64,000 bases of DNA from Arenibacter catalasegens (GCF_002909235.1 NZ_PHQQ01000003.1:243347-307346), one strand, 5' to 3'. Numbered from the stretch's first letter, positions 38,425 through 48,078 are shown. Notes: generated by a model not told the origin, from the sequence alone. A program made the numbers and translations.

Positions 38425-40680
38425 TTATTCAGTTGTTATCAAATCTAAATAGCGACCCATCCAATATGGCAAAAGCCAATAGACTGGTTCTTTTTCCTGA
38501 GATGGGTCACCAGTAACCGCAACATATGGATTTTGATCCCAACGGGTAGTTCTATATTCACTTGGAGGGCGCAATACTGTTTGAAGCTCCTCTAGTATAG
38601 GTTGTCTAATAACATTGAGGTCTTCACGTTTTCCATTATCAATATACCAATCTACCAAGTCCAAGGGGGCATCTTTAAGAAAATCTATTGAATTAGCCAA
38701 CTCATCAGAACCTCCAGTTAAAAAATTATACGTAAAATTAACCAATGGACTTTTTGCCCTTTTATGTTTATTAAACCATTGATCTAAATGGTCTTGATAC
38801 GCCCTATTTAAAGTTGGGTCATCTTCAAAGTTGATTAGGGTTGGATACATATACAAAGACAAAAAGATATCAAAGTACGTTTCCCATGACGGGTTGGTAT
38901 TGTGCAACATTTTTGCGTTTTCCAAGTACCCGTCTTCCCTTATCAATTTCAAATATTCTTTTTGATACTTTTCGTTTTTCGTTACGTGGAAAGTGAATTT
39001 TAAGAAAGCTAGCAATTCCAAAGAATTCAATGCCCGTTCCGGGGACCAATCCGGATTATGGTTAAGAATATTCGGGGACCAAACGCCCCATTTTGTATGG
39101 GTACCGTCCACATCCACAAGATTAAAATCGTTCCGAATTAGGTGGTCCATAATTTTACTGAAATGATCCGCTACCCGTTGCTTTTCATCATCATCGGCCA
39201 CTAAGGTATAGTAACAATAATATCCGAATAAATGTCCGGATATTTCATCACTGCTGGTATCGCCTTTCCATTTCCATTTTCCATCCTTGGAAACATGCCA
39301 ACGTTTTTCAACCGGCTTTTGTCTGGGATTTTCAATTATTTCCTCCGCAAATTCCCGCTCGGTGTAAGTTCTGTTTACATCATGTAAAGGATTCCAAGAA
39401 ACAGGGATTATACTTCTTGCAAAAAACCCATCGTCACCCGTCACTTCTCTCAAAAGTTGTAAAAAATTAAAAGCCTTTTTTGCCCGTTCCTTTGCCTCTG
39501 GATCTTTGGTGGCAGCGTACCTAAAGGATTCCATCGCTAAATAGTTCGAGGTAAATTCGCCGTCGTTATCATCATCCTCGGGTTCAATGGATGTAGTATC
39601 ACCGGGTATGGCCAACCTTGACCTTGCTATGATCCAAGGGTCCCTTACATGGCGCCGTATTAATTTGTCATAAAAATGATCCGCTTTTTCAGCAAGTGTC
39701 ATCTGTCTCTTTTTTATGGCACTTACCCCATTGGCAGTAGCTATCCATGCATTTCCATTAATATCAAAGGCTATATCCCTTACCTCGTCCGATACCAGCC
39801 AACGTCTACCTACCCTTACCGAATATTCATCCTTTCCCAGATCAAATCTTGTAATCCCATATTCGGTACCTACCCACATTCTGCCATCTAGGGCTTTTGC
39901 CACAGTATTTACGTTGGAATTGGGAATGCCGTCTTTGGGTGTTTTTTCTCCAATTTTGGAAGCCTGGTTCCTAATGGACACCCCTCCCAGACCACCAATC
40001 CACAAGTTTCCTTCTTGATCAAAATCCATTCCTTTGATATAGGCGCTTATCAAATCGTCGTTTCCTTGATATACTTGGGTTCCTTCATCATTGCAATGAT
40101 AGAGCCCCACATCTGTACCAATCCACAGTCCATCTGCATTATCAGAAAGCACTGTTCTTATACTACTGGCTGTCTTATATTTTTTCTTTTGCCATTTTTT
40201 ATTCTTATACAACCATATTCCGTATGGTCCCAACGCATAAACACCCTCTTTTGCCGAAACTATTTTGGCTAAGGGCGCCCTAGGGCCTCCCATTTTTTCA
40301 ATACTGCCTCGTCTATACCTATAGACCCCGTTCCAAGTCGCCATCCAAACGTTTTGGTCCTTGTCTATTTCAACGTCATAAGCTGGACCTTGATCTTCTC
40401 CCATCACCACCAAATGCCATTCTCTGGAATTGACTTTTTTCTGATAAATCCCACCTTTCGTTGCAATCCATATAGTACCATCCAAGGCTGGTTGAATTGC
40501 CCGTACATTATTGGCATCTGCGTTATTTTCATCTACAATAAACCCCTCATGATATTCCTGATTAAAAGGGCTGTCTATATAAGATGCTTTAAGGTTTGTA
40601 ATTGATTCGGCTCCTAGATTGTTATTTTGACCAAAAGAAAGAATAGGAATAAGAAATAGAAAGAAAATGATTTTTTTCAT
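38425..40680 (-). CDS. Exported propeller fused to a helical (alpha/alpha)-like domain
   Basis: 751 residues with a signal peptide (ends ILSFGQ). Residues about 55-335 form a beta-propeller of Reg_prop-type repeats (GTIWIATKGGIYQ, NVWMATWNGVYRY, GLWIGTDVGLYH, NLWIGGLGGVSIRN, RMWVGTEYGITRF, NAWIATANGVSAI). From about 345 on, a long helical domain with aromatic-rich segments (FGYYCYYTLVAD, WSPERALNSLELLAFLKF, YFDIFLSLYMYP) resembles an alpha/alpha toroid. No histidine kinase, receiver or HTH is present, so it is not an HTCS. Enzyme or glycan-binding role is possible; catalytic residues not identified. Confidence 0.7.
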   Translation of the reverse strand: MKKIIFFLFLIPILSFGQNNNLGAESITNLKASYIDSPFNQEYHEGFIVDENNADANNVRAIQPALDGTIWIATKGGIYQKKVNSREWHLVVMGEDQGPAYDVEIDKDQNVWMATWNGVYRYRRGSIEKMGGPRAPLAKIVSAKEGVYALGPYGIWLYKNKKWQKKKYKTASSIRTVLSDNADGLWIGTDVGLYHCNDEGTQVYQGNDDLISAYIKGMDFDQEGNLWIGGLGGVSIRNQASKIGEKTPKDGIPNSNVNTVAKALDGRMWVGTEYGITRFDLGKDEYSVRVGRRWLVSDEVRDIAFDINGNAWIATANGVSAIKKRQMTLAEKADHFYDKLIRRHVRDPWIIARSRLAIPGDTTSIEPEDDDNDGEFTSNYLAMESFRYAATKDPEAKERAKKAFNFLQLLREVTGDDGFFARSIIPVSWNPLHDVNRTYTEREFAEEIIENPRQKPVEKRWHVSKDGKWKWKGDTSSDEISGHLFGYYCYYTLVADDDEKQRVADHFSKIMDHLIRNDFNLVDVDGTHTKWGVWSPNILNHNPDWSPERALNSLELLAFLKFTFHVTKNEKYQKEYLKLIREDGYLENAKMLHNTNPSWETYFDIFLSLYMYPTLINFEDDPTLNRAYQDHLDQWFNKHKRAKSPLVNFTYNFLTGGSDELANSIDFLKDAPLDLVDWYIDNGKREDLNVIRQPILEELQTVLRPPSEYRTTRWDQNPYVAVTGDPSQEKEPVYWLLPYWMGRYLDLITTE

Positions 40681-40893
40681 TGATGTAGCTAATTATGGCC
40701 TATAAAGTTAATACAAGCTAGGCTGATATTGTACAATCAATATAAATTGATTTCTGATCCTTAACTTTTATCAGATTTTAAACGAAAATAACAACAACCC
40801 CGATATGCTAAAAGTGTATTGCCAATTCTAAATTGGTTAGTATTTGAGAATTCTAGAACTCCCATCAGAAGAATAATTTTGCCTTCAAGAAAA

Positions 40894-43305
40894 TTATTTT
40901 ATCTCTTTGGATGCAGCTGCATTTACGAAAAGCACATTTCCAATATCCCCATAACCGTCAAAGGCCTGAATTCCCAGGTGATCAACAGCCTTTTCCACAA
41001 ACCCGACGATGGTTAAATCTGCTTCCCGGGATTTTTCATTAATAATATGTTTAATACTCACTGCGGATTTTTGGGCGATAAACTCAATGTTTTTAGGTGA
41101 AATGGGCAACTGTCCTGTTTGGATGAGCAGAAATAGCCGCTCCCGCTCCTCATCAATGGAATCTTCGGGAAAAACAGCATGAATTTTAATCGTTGCTTTT
41201 TTCCAGTCCGGATGTCCCAACAAAATATAAGCGAGGAGGATCATTAGGTTGGCATTTTCAAAATCATAGGGAGAAATCCACAGGTGAATGTGTTTCATTA
41301 GACCAAATCCCCTCTCCGAACTGGCCAGAATAATAAGGTCGAAATCAACCGATTTAATAAGTCCCAAGTTATCCACTATGTCCATCACATTATCCGGATG
41401 GTTTTTATGATACTCAAACAAAAGAAGATTATTTTCCTTGCCAGCTATTCCTGGCAACTGGATAATCTGCGCTACCGTAGAGGTAAAGGAAGGGGAAACC
41501 AAGGTATCGATAAAAACATTGCTCTTACTAACATCGGCCATAGCGATCAACTGTCTTTTACAGCGAGCAGCTTCCGTATTCGTCTCTTTGGACAAATATC
41601 CCTTAACATAATGGATATAGGTCCCAAAACCATAACGATAGGCGATCCACCTTAGCAGCTGAAACGCGGAAAATCTCGTAAAACTGTCTTCTGAAATAGC
41701 AATGGTTGAGGGTCGCCAACTATGGGACTTTTCTTTTTCCGCTTTTTGAAGAAATACCTGCATCTGCCGACTTAACTGAAAAATAACACCCTGAAATATC
41801 ACGGCAAGATTTCTTTTATCCTGATTGTAATTCACTATCCATAAGAATAAAATCAAAATCATAAGAATGGCCATTAGGGCATAGGCAGCATTCATAAAAA
41901 ACATCAGCGCAAAACAACTAATGGCGCCAAACAAAGACACATACCAACGTGATTTAAATTTTGGCCGGTAAGAAGGGTCGGCTGCAAAATGGTTCAAAAA
42001 AGAAATAAGGCATAGCGACCCATAGGCCACCATAAAAAACATTGAAATAATCTGGGCTACGCTATCTAGGGCACCCATAAGAATAAATACACCTGCAATT
42101 ATTATAGTTAAGACCGAGGCATTATAAGGTTCATCTTTTTCACCTTTCCCCTTGGATAACCAGTGGTTGAATTTTGGTGTTGGAAAAATACCGTCGCGAG
42201 CAATGGCCTGCAGCGTACGGGGAGCAACCATAATACTCCCCAGGGCCGAAGAAATAGTAGCTGCTGCAAGTCCAATGGGAATTATCCACCAGCCCTGCCA
42301 GGCGATATCGGCCATAATCAATCGGGATGTATCGGCCAACTCCTGAGGTGGTGCCGAAACAGCTAATTTCCATGCAATTAAAAAATACATGAGCATCCCA
42401 CAAAGGGTAGCTGCCAAGGTACCCAGCGGAATAGATCTTCCTGGATTCTTAAGGTCACCGGACAATCCCACGCCAGCGGTCATCCCCGTAAAAGCAGGAA
42501 AGATGATTGAAAAAACAATGAAAAAACTAATGGCCTCAGGCAGGCCATTATCCTTATTATTTTCTGAATTCGCACTAATTTCAGCCTTCTTATCATTCTT
42601 AAATGGTCCTCCCTCTGTAAGACTATCAGATTCATTATTGCTTTTGTTTTCCGAAGCAGGTGGATTTATAACAAAAGCCTCCGGTCTTTCCACCACATCG
42701 GCTATGGACTCAAAAGGATCAAAATCATGGGACTTGCTGTATTCTGTTGTACCTATAAAAAATGCCATTAACGAAATGGCAAGAATTGCCACAACCGTGT
42801 AGAGAAGCTTTACCCCCAAATCCGCACCTTTGGTCAGCATAACATACGTAAGCAGTAACAAACCGGGAATACCAACGGTCTGTTTTTGCCTTAAGAGCCA
42901 TACTAGCCAATCCGGCATAGACATGGCAGCGATCAACCAATCAAAAAAGATGGTAAATGCCTCCGAAAAAGCCATCACGTAAAAAGCTACACTTATGGCT
43001 TGGGAAAAATAAAGGGCAATGCCAATGGTGGTGCCAATAACCAGTCCAAAAGAACGGGAAATAATGTAGTACTCCCCTCCTCCTTCCACTTTCTGGTTGG
43101 TCGCAATTTCTGCAATGGCCATGGCTGTGGGAATCGTTACCGCATGCCCGATTAAAATTATGGCAATAGCTCCCAAAAATCCTACTTGCCCAACGGCAAA
43201 ACCAAATCGGAGAAACATAATGGCACCCAAAATTGTGGCTATGGCCGTAAAAAAAACGGGTGCGGTACCAAATGTCTGAACTTTATTTACGAAGTTCTGT
43301 TGCAT
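40894..43305 (-). CDS. Cation-chloride-cotransporter-like APC permease
   Basis: 803 residues. N-terminal half of about 12 membrane segments with the APC start FGTAPVFFTAIATILGAIMFLRFGFAVG, matching bacterial SLC12-like (Na-K-Cl cotransporter) permeases. An Asn/Ser/Asp/Lys-rich cytoplasmic insert (about 208-255) interrupts the membrane domain. After the last membrane segment (about 490) comes a large soluble domain with USP-like fold segments (FDLIILASSERGFGLMKHIHLWISP, ADLTIVGFVEKAVDH). Substrate unknown; amino acid or ion transport is plausible. Isolated from neighbours by 214 bases on one side and 521 on the other. Confidence 0.75.
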   Translation of the reverse strand: MQQNFVNKVQTFGTAPVFFTAIATILGAIMFLRFGFAVGQVGFLGAIAIILIGHAVTIPTAMAIAEIATNQKVEGGGEYYIISRSFGLVIGTTIGIALYFSQAISVAFYVMAFSEAFTIFFDWLIAAMSMPDWLVWLLRQKQTVGIPGLLLLTYVMLTKGADLGVKLLYTVVAILAISLMAFFIGTTEYSKSHDFDPFESIADVVERPEAFVINPPASENKSNNESDSLTEGGPFKNDKKAEISANSENNKDNGLPEAISFFIVFSIIFPAFTGMTAGVGLSGDLKNPGRSIPLGTLAATLCGMLMYFLIAWKLAVSAPPQELADTSRLIMADIAWQGWWIIPIGLAAATISSALGSIMVAPRTLQAIARDGIFPTPKFNHWLSKGKGEKDEPYNASVLTIIIAGVFILMGALDSVAQIISMFFMVAYGSLCLISFLNHFAADPSYRPKFKSRWYVSLFGAISCFALMFFMNAAYALMAILMILILFLWIVNYNQDKRNLAVIFQGVIFQLSRQMQVFLQKAEKEKSHSWRPSTIAISEDSFTRFSAFQLLRWIAYRYGFGTYIHYVKGYLSKETNTEAARCKRQLIAMADVSKSNVFIDTLVSPSFTSTVAQIIQLPGIAGKENNLLLFEYHKNHPDNVMDIVDNLGLIKSVDFDLIILASSERGFGLMKHIHLWISPYDFENANLMILLAYILLGHPDWKKATIKIHAVFPEDSIDEERERLFLLIQTGQLPISPKNIEFIAQKSAVSIKHIINEKSREADLTIVGFVEKAVDHLGIQAFDGYGDIGNVLFVNAAASKEIK

Positions 43306-43826
43306 ATGTTGTTAATATTGATACTGGTTCACCAAAATTATAAGCTAATTATAATTGCATTATTGATGGATAAAACCTTCCCTAGGAAAGTTTTAGCGAA
43401 AACTATAAAACAAATGGTAGATTTGTCTTGAGGATCCCAACCGGACCCTATTTCCATACTGCTACTAACAAGATACAAAAGAGTATCCTTATTTCGATAA
43501 TGAAGGTAATTAAAAGGCCCAATTAGTCAAGCTTCCAAATAATTTTAGTAAAAATTAAGACAATTAGGGTATACTGTCCGCCTTGTTGAACTAGTATTCT
43601 GGGCAACTAACTTTTGGAAGTCAAGGCATTGTATAAAATCCTCAGATTAACAAGGGTGGATTTTTAAATAATAGTCGGATTAAGCCGAGGAGCAATCACC
43701 AACCCGAAAATTACATTTCCTCCAACAACAAGGTAGACCAGCCTGATATGAAATTTTCTATTTCAGAAATCATCAACTTACAAGATACCTACACCTCTGA
43801 TGTTATTTGGCATTGAGTATCAAGCA
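43306..43826. other. Gene-free stretch between permease and kinase
   Basis: 521 bases without a supported gene. It holds the promoter of the permease (start 43305, minus) and the end of the kinase transcript. A short 22-codon frame near 43748 lacks support. Confidence 0.4.
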
Positions 43827-45497
43827 CTATTTCTCCATTATTTCTTCTATTTTGTTGAGCAGGTCTATAGGATCAAAAGGTTTAAAAATAAAGCCATCCA
43901 TACCACTTTCGATCATTTTGTCTTTCACCTCTTGAAATACAGAAGCCGATAGCGCCAAGATAGGAACAGTGGTATTAAATTTTCTGATTTCTCTGGATGC
44001 GGTATATCCATCCATTACGGGCATTTGAATATCCATAAGTAGCGCATCGTAATTACTTTCACGTACTTTGTTTACTGCAATAAGACCGTCATAGGCTACA
44101 TCTACCACTAGGTTTGCCTTCTCCAATATCTGCCTACCTACCATAACATTGATCTGATTATCTTCGACCAACAATACTTTTTTGCCTTTTAGATCGTGCA
44201 CTTTTTTTTGTGTGATTTGATCCAACTCTTTACTAGAGGCCAACTTCAATTCTAAATCGAAATAAAAACGACTTCCGACTTCCATCTCACTTTCAACTTT
44301 TACCATGGAGCCCATGGCCTCAACTATACCTTTAACAATTGGCAAGCCAAGTCCGGTACCTCCATATAAACGATTTGTACTACTTGATGCCTGAGTAAAT
44401 GCCTGCCATATTTTCTCTTGTTGCTCTTCGGGAATACCAATTCCAGTATCTATGATTTCTGTACGCATGAGTACATGGCCATCAGTTTCTTCTTGTTTTA
44501 CAATTTTCAATGTTACGCCTCCTTTGTCCGTAAACTTTATGGCATTAGTAACGAGATTATTGATTACTTGATTAAAACGAACAATATCCAACCATACAAC
44601 AGGTAGTTCTTTATCAATTTCCAATTCAAAGGCAATACCCTTTCGCAAACAACTGGGCTCGTGAATCTTTTTTATCTGCTTCACAGCCGCCATAATGTCT
44701 GTGGGAATTGGATCAAGTTCAATTTTTGTTGATTCCATTTTACTGAAATCCAAAACATTGTTCAGTAAATTCAGTAGAATTTTGCCAGAGTAGTTCAAGG
44801 CTTCAATATTCTGCTTTTGGTCCTCGCGTGGATTAGAGTCGCCCAATATATGTGAGAGACCAGTGATGGCATTAAGGGGAGTCCTTATTTCATGGCTCAT
44901 CATACTTAAAAACCTAGACTTGGCATTTGATGCCTCTATGGCTACTTCCCGTTGATTATGTATTTTAGAATAGAATCCCGCGTTTATATAAGAGAAATAG
45001 ATTAATTGATAGGTTACCAAAAAAATAGTAGTAGCAATGGAAATCGGATAAATATACTTTCCTGCCTGTACGGCATCCATATGTATGTTGGTAAAGAGGT
45101 TGAAATCCGTAAAATACAAGAGAAACCAAAATATCATTGACAGCCCCGAAAAGATAGCGATGAAGAGTTTTTCCCGTCTAAAAGAAAACAACACAAACGG
45201 TAACGCCATGGCAAACATCAATATAAATTCCACACTACCAGCTTTTCCAACAAATGACGCAGTTAGCGTTACGCTCAAATTAAAGGCAATCATAAAAATA
45301 AAACGGGCTAGGGTAAGGTTGCCCTTTTTGGAAATAACAGCCGAAAGGATAAAAAATGGTGCTGTTGCCCCAATGTAATTGCTCAATTCTTGAATATCCA
45401 GACTTCTGGCTATAAAAAACCAAATTACAGTGATAATGGTGGTTACCAATGAAAGGGTAAAGACCAGTTTTACTCTTCTTTTAGAAAATTCGGACAT
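43827..45497 (-). CDS. Hybrid sensor histidine kinase with receiver
   Basis: 556 residues: six membrane segments (about 10-178), HisKA with acceptor His in MMSHEIRTPLNAI (about 202), HATPase_c (NNLVTNAIKFTDKGG, DTGIGIPEEQ, GGTGLGLPIV), and a C-terminal receiver (VLLVEDNQINV, acceptor Asp in LLMDIQMPVMDG). No DNA-binding domain, so the phosphate is passed on. Signal unknown; partner not visible here. Isolated gene, followed by nothing on the same strand within the window that would form an operon. Confidence 0.9.
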   Translation of the reverse strand: MSEFSKRRVKLVFTLSLVTTIITVIWFFIARSLDIQELSNYIGATAPFFILSAVISKKGNLTLARFIFMIAFNLSVTLTASFVGKAGSVEFILMFAMALPFVLFSFRREKLFIAIFSGLSMIFWFLLYFTDFNLFTNIHMDAVQAGKYIYPISIATTIFLVTYQLIYFSYINAGFYSKIHNQREVAIEASNAKSRFLSMMSHEIRTPLNAITGLSHILGDSNPREDQKQNIEALNYSGKILLNLLNNVLDFSKMESTKIELDPIPTDIMAAVKQIKKIHEPSCLRKGIAFELEIDKELPVVWLDIVRFNQVINNLVTNAIKFTDKGGVTLKIVKQEETDGHVLMRTEIIDTGIGIPEEQQEKIWQAFTQASSSTNRLYGGTGLGLPIVKGIVEAMGSMVKVESEMEVGSRFYFDLELKLASSKELDQITQKKVHDLKGKKVLLVEDNQINVMVGRQILEKANLVVDVAYDGLIAVNKVRESNYDALLMDIQMPVMDGYTASREIRKFNTTVPILALSASVFQEVKDKMIESGMDGFIFKPFDPIDLLNKIEEIMEK

Positions 45498-45550
45498 ACT
45501 GGGGGTGGATTAATTTACTGTAAATATAGGGCAATTCGCATCGGCTATCT

Positions 45551-45597
45551 ACTCCTAAAACGAAAAAAGCCCTCAACTTGCGTTGAAGGCTTTTAGC
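45551..45597. repeat. 47-bp direct repeat, terminator-like (copy 1)
   Basis: Near-identical to 48157-48203 (two mismatches in 47). Contains the stem AAGCC-TCAAC / GTTGA-GGCTT with A and T runs outside, a bidirectional terminator-like hairpin. The copies flank the hxlA/hxlB/AraC block. Confidence 0.75.
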
Positions 45598-45667
45598 TTA
45601 GGCCTATAACAGACAAACCCCTATAAATGGAGTCAAATATTCTGAATCTCCAAAACTATAAAATAAC

Positions 45668-45706
45668 AGATCCCTATAAAAGTTAATTTATGGGATCTGT
45701 TTTATT
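45668..45706 (-). terminator. Hairpin terminator after hxlA
   Basis: AACAGATCCC pairs with GGGATCTGTT across a 17-base loop, followed by a T-rich run on the minus strand. It lies 28 bases past the hxlA stop. Confidence 0.7.
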
Positions 45707-45733
45707 ACAGGAATACCTGCCACCTTAGGTGTC

Positions 45734-46363
45734 TTATACACTTAATAATTCTTTTAATTCTTTAGCCGCTAAAGCAGGATCTTCCGCTCCGTATATAGCG
45801 GCACCGGCAACTGCAACTATAACACCAGACGCTCTTACTGCCGTAATACTACCTCTGTTAACACCACCAGCAATAGATACGGGAACTCCAGCTATTGCAG
45901 CTTCGTCAATTAACACCTGAATGGAGTATCCTTCTTCCGCTTGTTCGTCTAGACCTGCATGTAACTCAACAAACTCGGCCCCTAATGCGATTGCTTCTTG
46001 GGCACGTTTTACCCTGTCTTTTACCCCAATAGTATCTACAACAACACCTTTACCATGTTCTTTTGCTGCTTTAACCGCTCCTGCTATGGTTGAATCGCCA
46101 GAAGTTCCCAATATGGTAACATAATCAGCGCCAGCACCAAAAGCCATACTGGCTTCCAATTCCCCTGCATCGGCAGTTTTAAAATCTGCCAAAACCAATT
46201 TATCGGGAAAAGCATCTTTCATCTTTCTAATTCCAGATAATCCCTCACTTTTAATAAGTGGGGTACCCAATTCTATAATATCTATGTAAGGAGCCACTTT
46301 TGTTGCCAATGCAATTGCATCCTCTATTTTTAATAAATCGATTGCTACTTGTAATTTTGCCAT
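45734..46363 (-). CDS. hxlA: 3-hexulose-6-phosphate synthase
   Basis: 209 residues, the usual length. TIM-barrel of the HPS/KGPDC suprafamily: IELGTPLIKSEG, the metal/substrate motif LADFKTADAGE, HAGLDEQA and SIAGGVNRGS. It adds formaldehyde to ribulose 5-phosphate to form 3-hexulose 6-phosphate in the cytoplasm. The alternative, 3-keto-gulonate 6-phosphate decarboxylase, is less likely because the partner gene encodes the SIS-domain isomerase of the same pathway. The partner starts 51 bases upstream on the same strand, an operon. Confidence 0.85.
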   Translation of the reverse strand: MAKLQVAIDLLKIEDAIALATKVAPYIDIIELGTPLIKSEGLSGIRKMKDAFPDKLVLADFKTADAGELEASMAFGAGADYVTILGTSGDSTIAGAVKAAKEHGKGVVVDTIGVKDRVKRAQEAIALGAEFVELHAGLDEQAEEGYSIQVLIDEAAIAGVPVSIAGGVNRGSITAVRASGVIVAVAGAAIYGAEDPALAAKELKELLSV

Positions 46364-46414
46364 AATTGAAAATTTAAATTGTTCTATATTATTTAATTAT
46401 TGTCATTCGTTTTG

Positions 46415-47008
46415 TTACTCTATATTGGCATGTCGCTTCCATAATTCAGAAGCTGTACTGCCATCCAATTCCCAAAGGGCCTGTATGAGAGCATCAAAGC
46501 TCATTAAGAGTGATTGCTCAAAAAGGCTACCGGCATATTGTTTAGAAACATCTTCGTCCCGCACCTGCTTTTGTGCTGCGGGTATTGCAACTGTAAAGTC
46601 CGCCAATGCTGCCAAAGGTGAAGCTGGACTAGTTGTAAAACAAACCACACTTGCTCCCACAGTTTTAGCCGTTTCCGCAGCTCTTACGACTCCACTAGTT
46701 GTACCAGAGCCCGATCCGGCGATTAGCAAATCTCCTTCATTGATGGCTGGAGTTGTGGTTTCACCTACCACATATACTTTATACCCCAAGTGCATTAAAC
46801 GCATGGCCGAAGCTTTCATCATGAGTCCGGTTCTCCCAGCACCCATTAAAAAAATATTTTTGGCCTTGTTTAATACTGGCATTAAAGCTGCCATTTCATC
46901 AGACCTAATATTAGCAGTTAACCTATGATGCTCATCCATAATGGTTTGCATTGCCCTTGCTACTAATTGTGTCTTTTGTGTTGCCTCTATTGTAGATGTG
47001 TTTTCCAT
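46415..47008 (-). CDS. hxlB: 6-phospho-3-hexuloisomerase
   Basis: 197 residues from the ATG at 47008, matching the family length; an ATG 20 codons upstream gives an unlikely leader. SIS domain with IFLMGAGRTGLMMKASAMRLMHLG and LIAGSGSGTTSGVV (phosphosugar-binding loops) and VVCFTTSPASPLA. It converts 3-hexulose 6-phosphate to fructose 6-phosphate, completing the formaldehyde-fixing branch of the ribulose monophosphate cycle. In operon with hxlA, divergent from an AraC-type regulator. Confidence 0.88.
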   Translation of the reverse strand: MENTSTIEATQKTQLVARAMQTIMDEHHRLTANIRSDEMAALMPVLNKAKNIFLMGAGRTGLMMKASAMRLMHLGYKVYVVGETTTPAINEGDLLIAGSGSGTTSGVVRAAETAKTVGASVVCFTTSPASPLAALADFTVAIPAAQKQVRDEDVSKQYAGSLFEQSLLMSFDALIQALWELDGSTASELWKRHANIE

Positions 47009-47050
47009 AACTTTCCTATTTGAAATCTTTATGACTCTCAAACTGCAATA

Positions 47051-47058
47051 CAAAGATA
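47051..47058 (-). promoter_or_regulatory. -7 element for the hxlB-hxlA operon
   Basis: On the minus strand TATCTTTG is a perfect fit to TAnnTTTG, 43 bases before the hxlB start codon. Confidence 0.6.
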
Positions 47059-47083
47059 TAGCCAACATCTCTAGACTAGTTAC

Positions 47084-47164
47084 ACAATTTGATAGTTGTC
47101 TAGTACAATTTGCCCATATATCAAAAAGTGATGGTATTATTCTCTATTTTTGTGGTACAATTTG
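47084..47164. promoter_or_regulatory. ACAATTTG repeats between hxlB and the AraC gene
   Basis: ACAATTTG occurs at 47084-47091, 47105-47112 and 47157-47164, same orientation. The first two are 21 bases apart (two helical turns); the third overlaps the start-point region of the regulator gene. Candidate operator of the AraC-type protein. Confidence 0.45.
47145..47152 (+). promoter_or_regulatory. -7 element for the AraC-type regulator
   Basis: TATTTTTG matches TAnnTTTG, 83 bases before the start codon at 47236. Confidence 0.5.
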
Positions 47165-47235
47165 GAAATCACACCATTTTTGGTCGATTTAAAATCTAAA
47201 AACAACCTCTATTTTTTTAGTCAAAAACAATTTTT

Positions 47236-48078
47236 ATGCTCAGTGATAAGGTTTTATATATTAAAAATTTAGGCAATTGTCCTCCAGCTTATTTAAATGA
47301 TCCCGCCAGAAGGGATTTTTATGAAATTGTTTGGTTGCGCAACGAGGATGCTCTTCATGTGCCACAATACGATTTTCAAACTTTAAAGGGAGATTGGATC
47401 TACTTGATACCTCCCTATCGGGTTCATCAATTGAATAAAGCCGGTAAAAACGGAGTTCTTATTTCCTTTAAACAAGACTTATTGGAAGGGGACTTAAAGG
47501 AGTTTTTATTAGACGTCTTTAGAATGTTTAATATCCGAGGAGAGTTCTCGTGTTTGCAAGTAAATGAAGAGACCTCTAAAGGACTGGTAGATGTCTATCA
47601 ATTATTAGAAGAGGAATACAAAAAGGAAACCATCAATTTAATTATGCTTAAAGCCCTATTAAAAGTATTTTTATTGAAATTGATACAGCTAAAAGAACAA
47701 CATTTTACCCTACAGGATATCAATGAAAAGCGAGTATACGAGTTTATGCTGTTGCTTGAAGACAATTATCAGGAAAAACGAAATGCCGACTTTTATGCCG
47801 GTAAATTGAGCATTAGTGCAAAACGATTAAATCAAATATTAAAAGAAAAGCTGAATAAAACAGGAGTACAAATAATTCATGATCGGTTAATACAAGAAGC
47901 CAAGCGACAAATTATACATAGCGAGAATACCATTAGGGAAATTGCCTATAATTTAGATTTTAAGGATCACTCCTATTTTAGTCGTTTTTTTAAAATACAC
48001 GCCGGGCAAACCCCACAGGAATTTCAAAACAAGGTAAAGGAGCATGTAATTTCACATGACAATACTCTATATCGTTAG
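47236..48078 (+). CDS. AraC-family transcription regulator
   Basis: 280 residues: an N-terminal cupin-like ligand-binding domain (about 20-120, with DWIYLIPPYRVHQL) and a C-terminal double HTH (about 165-270; AGKLSISAKRLNQILKEK and IREIAYNLDFKDHSYFSRFFKIHAGQTPQEF). Divergent from hxlBA, 227 bases away, with shared repeats in the gap; likely controls that operon in response to a small molecule. Confidence 0.88.
   Translation: MLSDKVLYIKNLGNCPPAYLNDPARRDFYEIVWLRNEDALHVPQYDFQTLKGDWIYLIPPYRVHQLNKAGKNGVLISFKQDLLEGDLKEFLLDVFRMFNIRGEFSCLQVNEETSKGLVDVYQLLEEEYKKETINLIMLKALLKVFLLKLIQLKEQHFTLQDINEKRVYEFMLLLEDNYQEKRNADFYAGKLSISAKRLNQILKEKLNKTGVQIIHDRLIQEAKRQIIHSENTIREIAYNLDFKDHSYFSRFFKIHAGQTPQEFQNKVKEHVISHDNTLYR

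Noticed and set aside
45734..46363. hxlA as 3-keto-L-gulonate 6-phosphate decarboxylase
   Set aside because: The adjacent SIS isomerase gene is the partner of hexulose-phosphate synthase, so the RuMP reading is preferred, though not proven.
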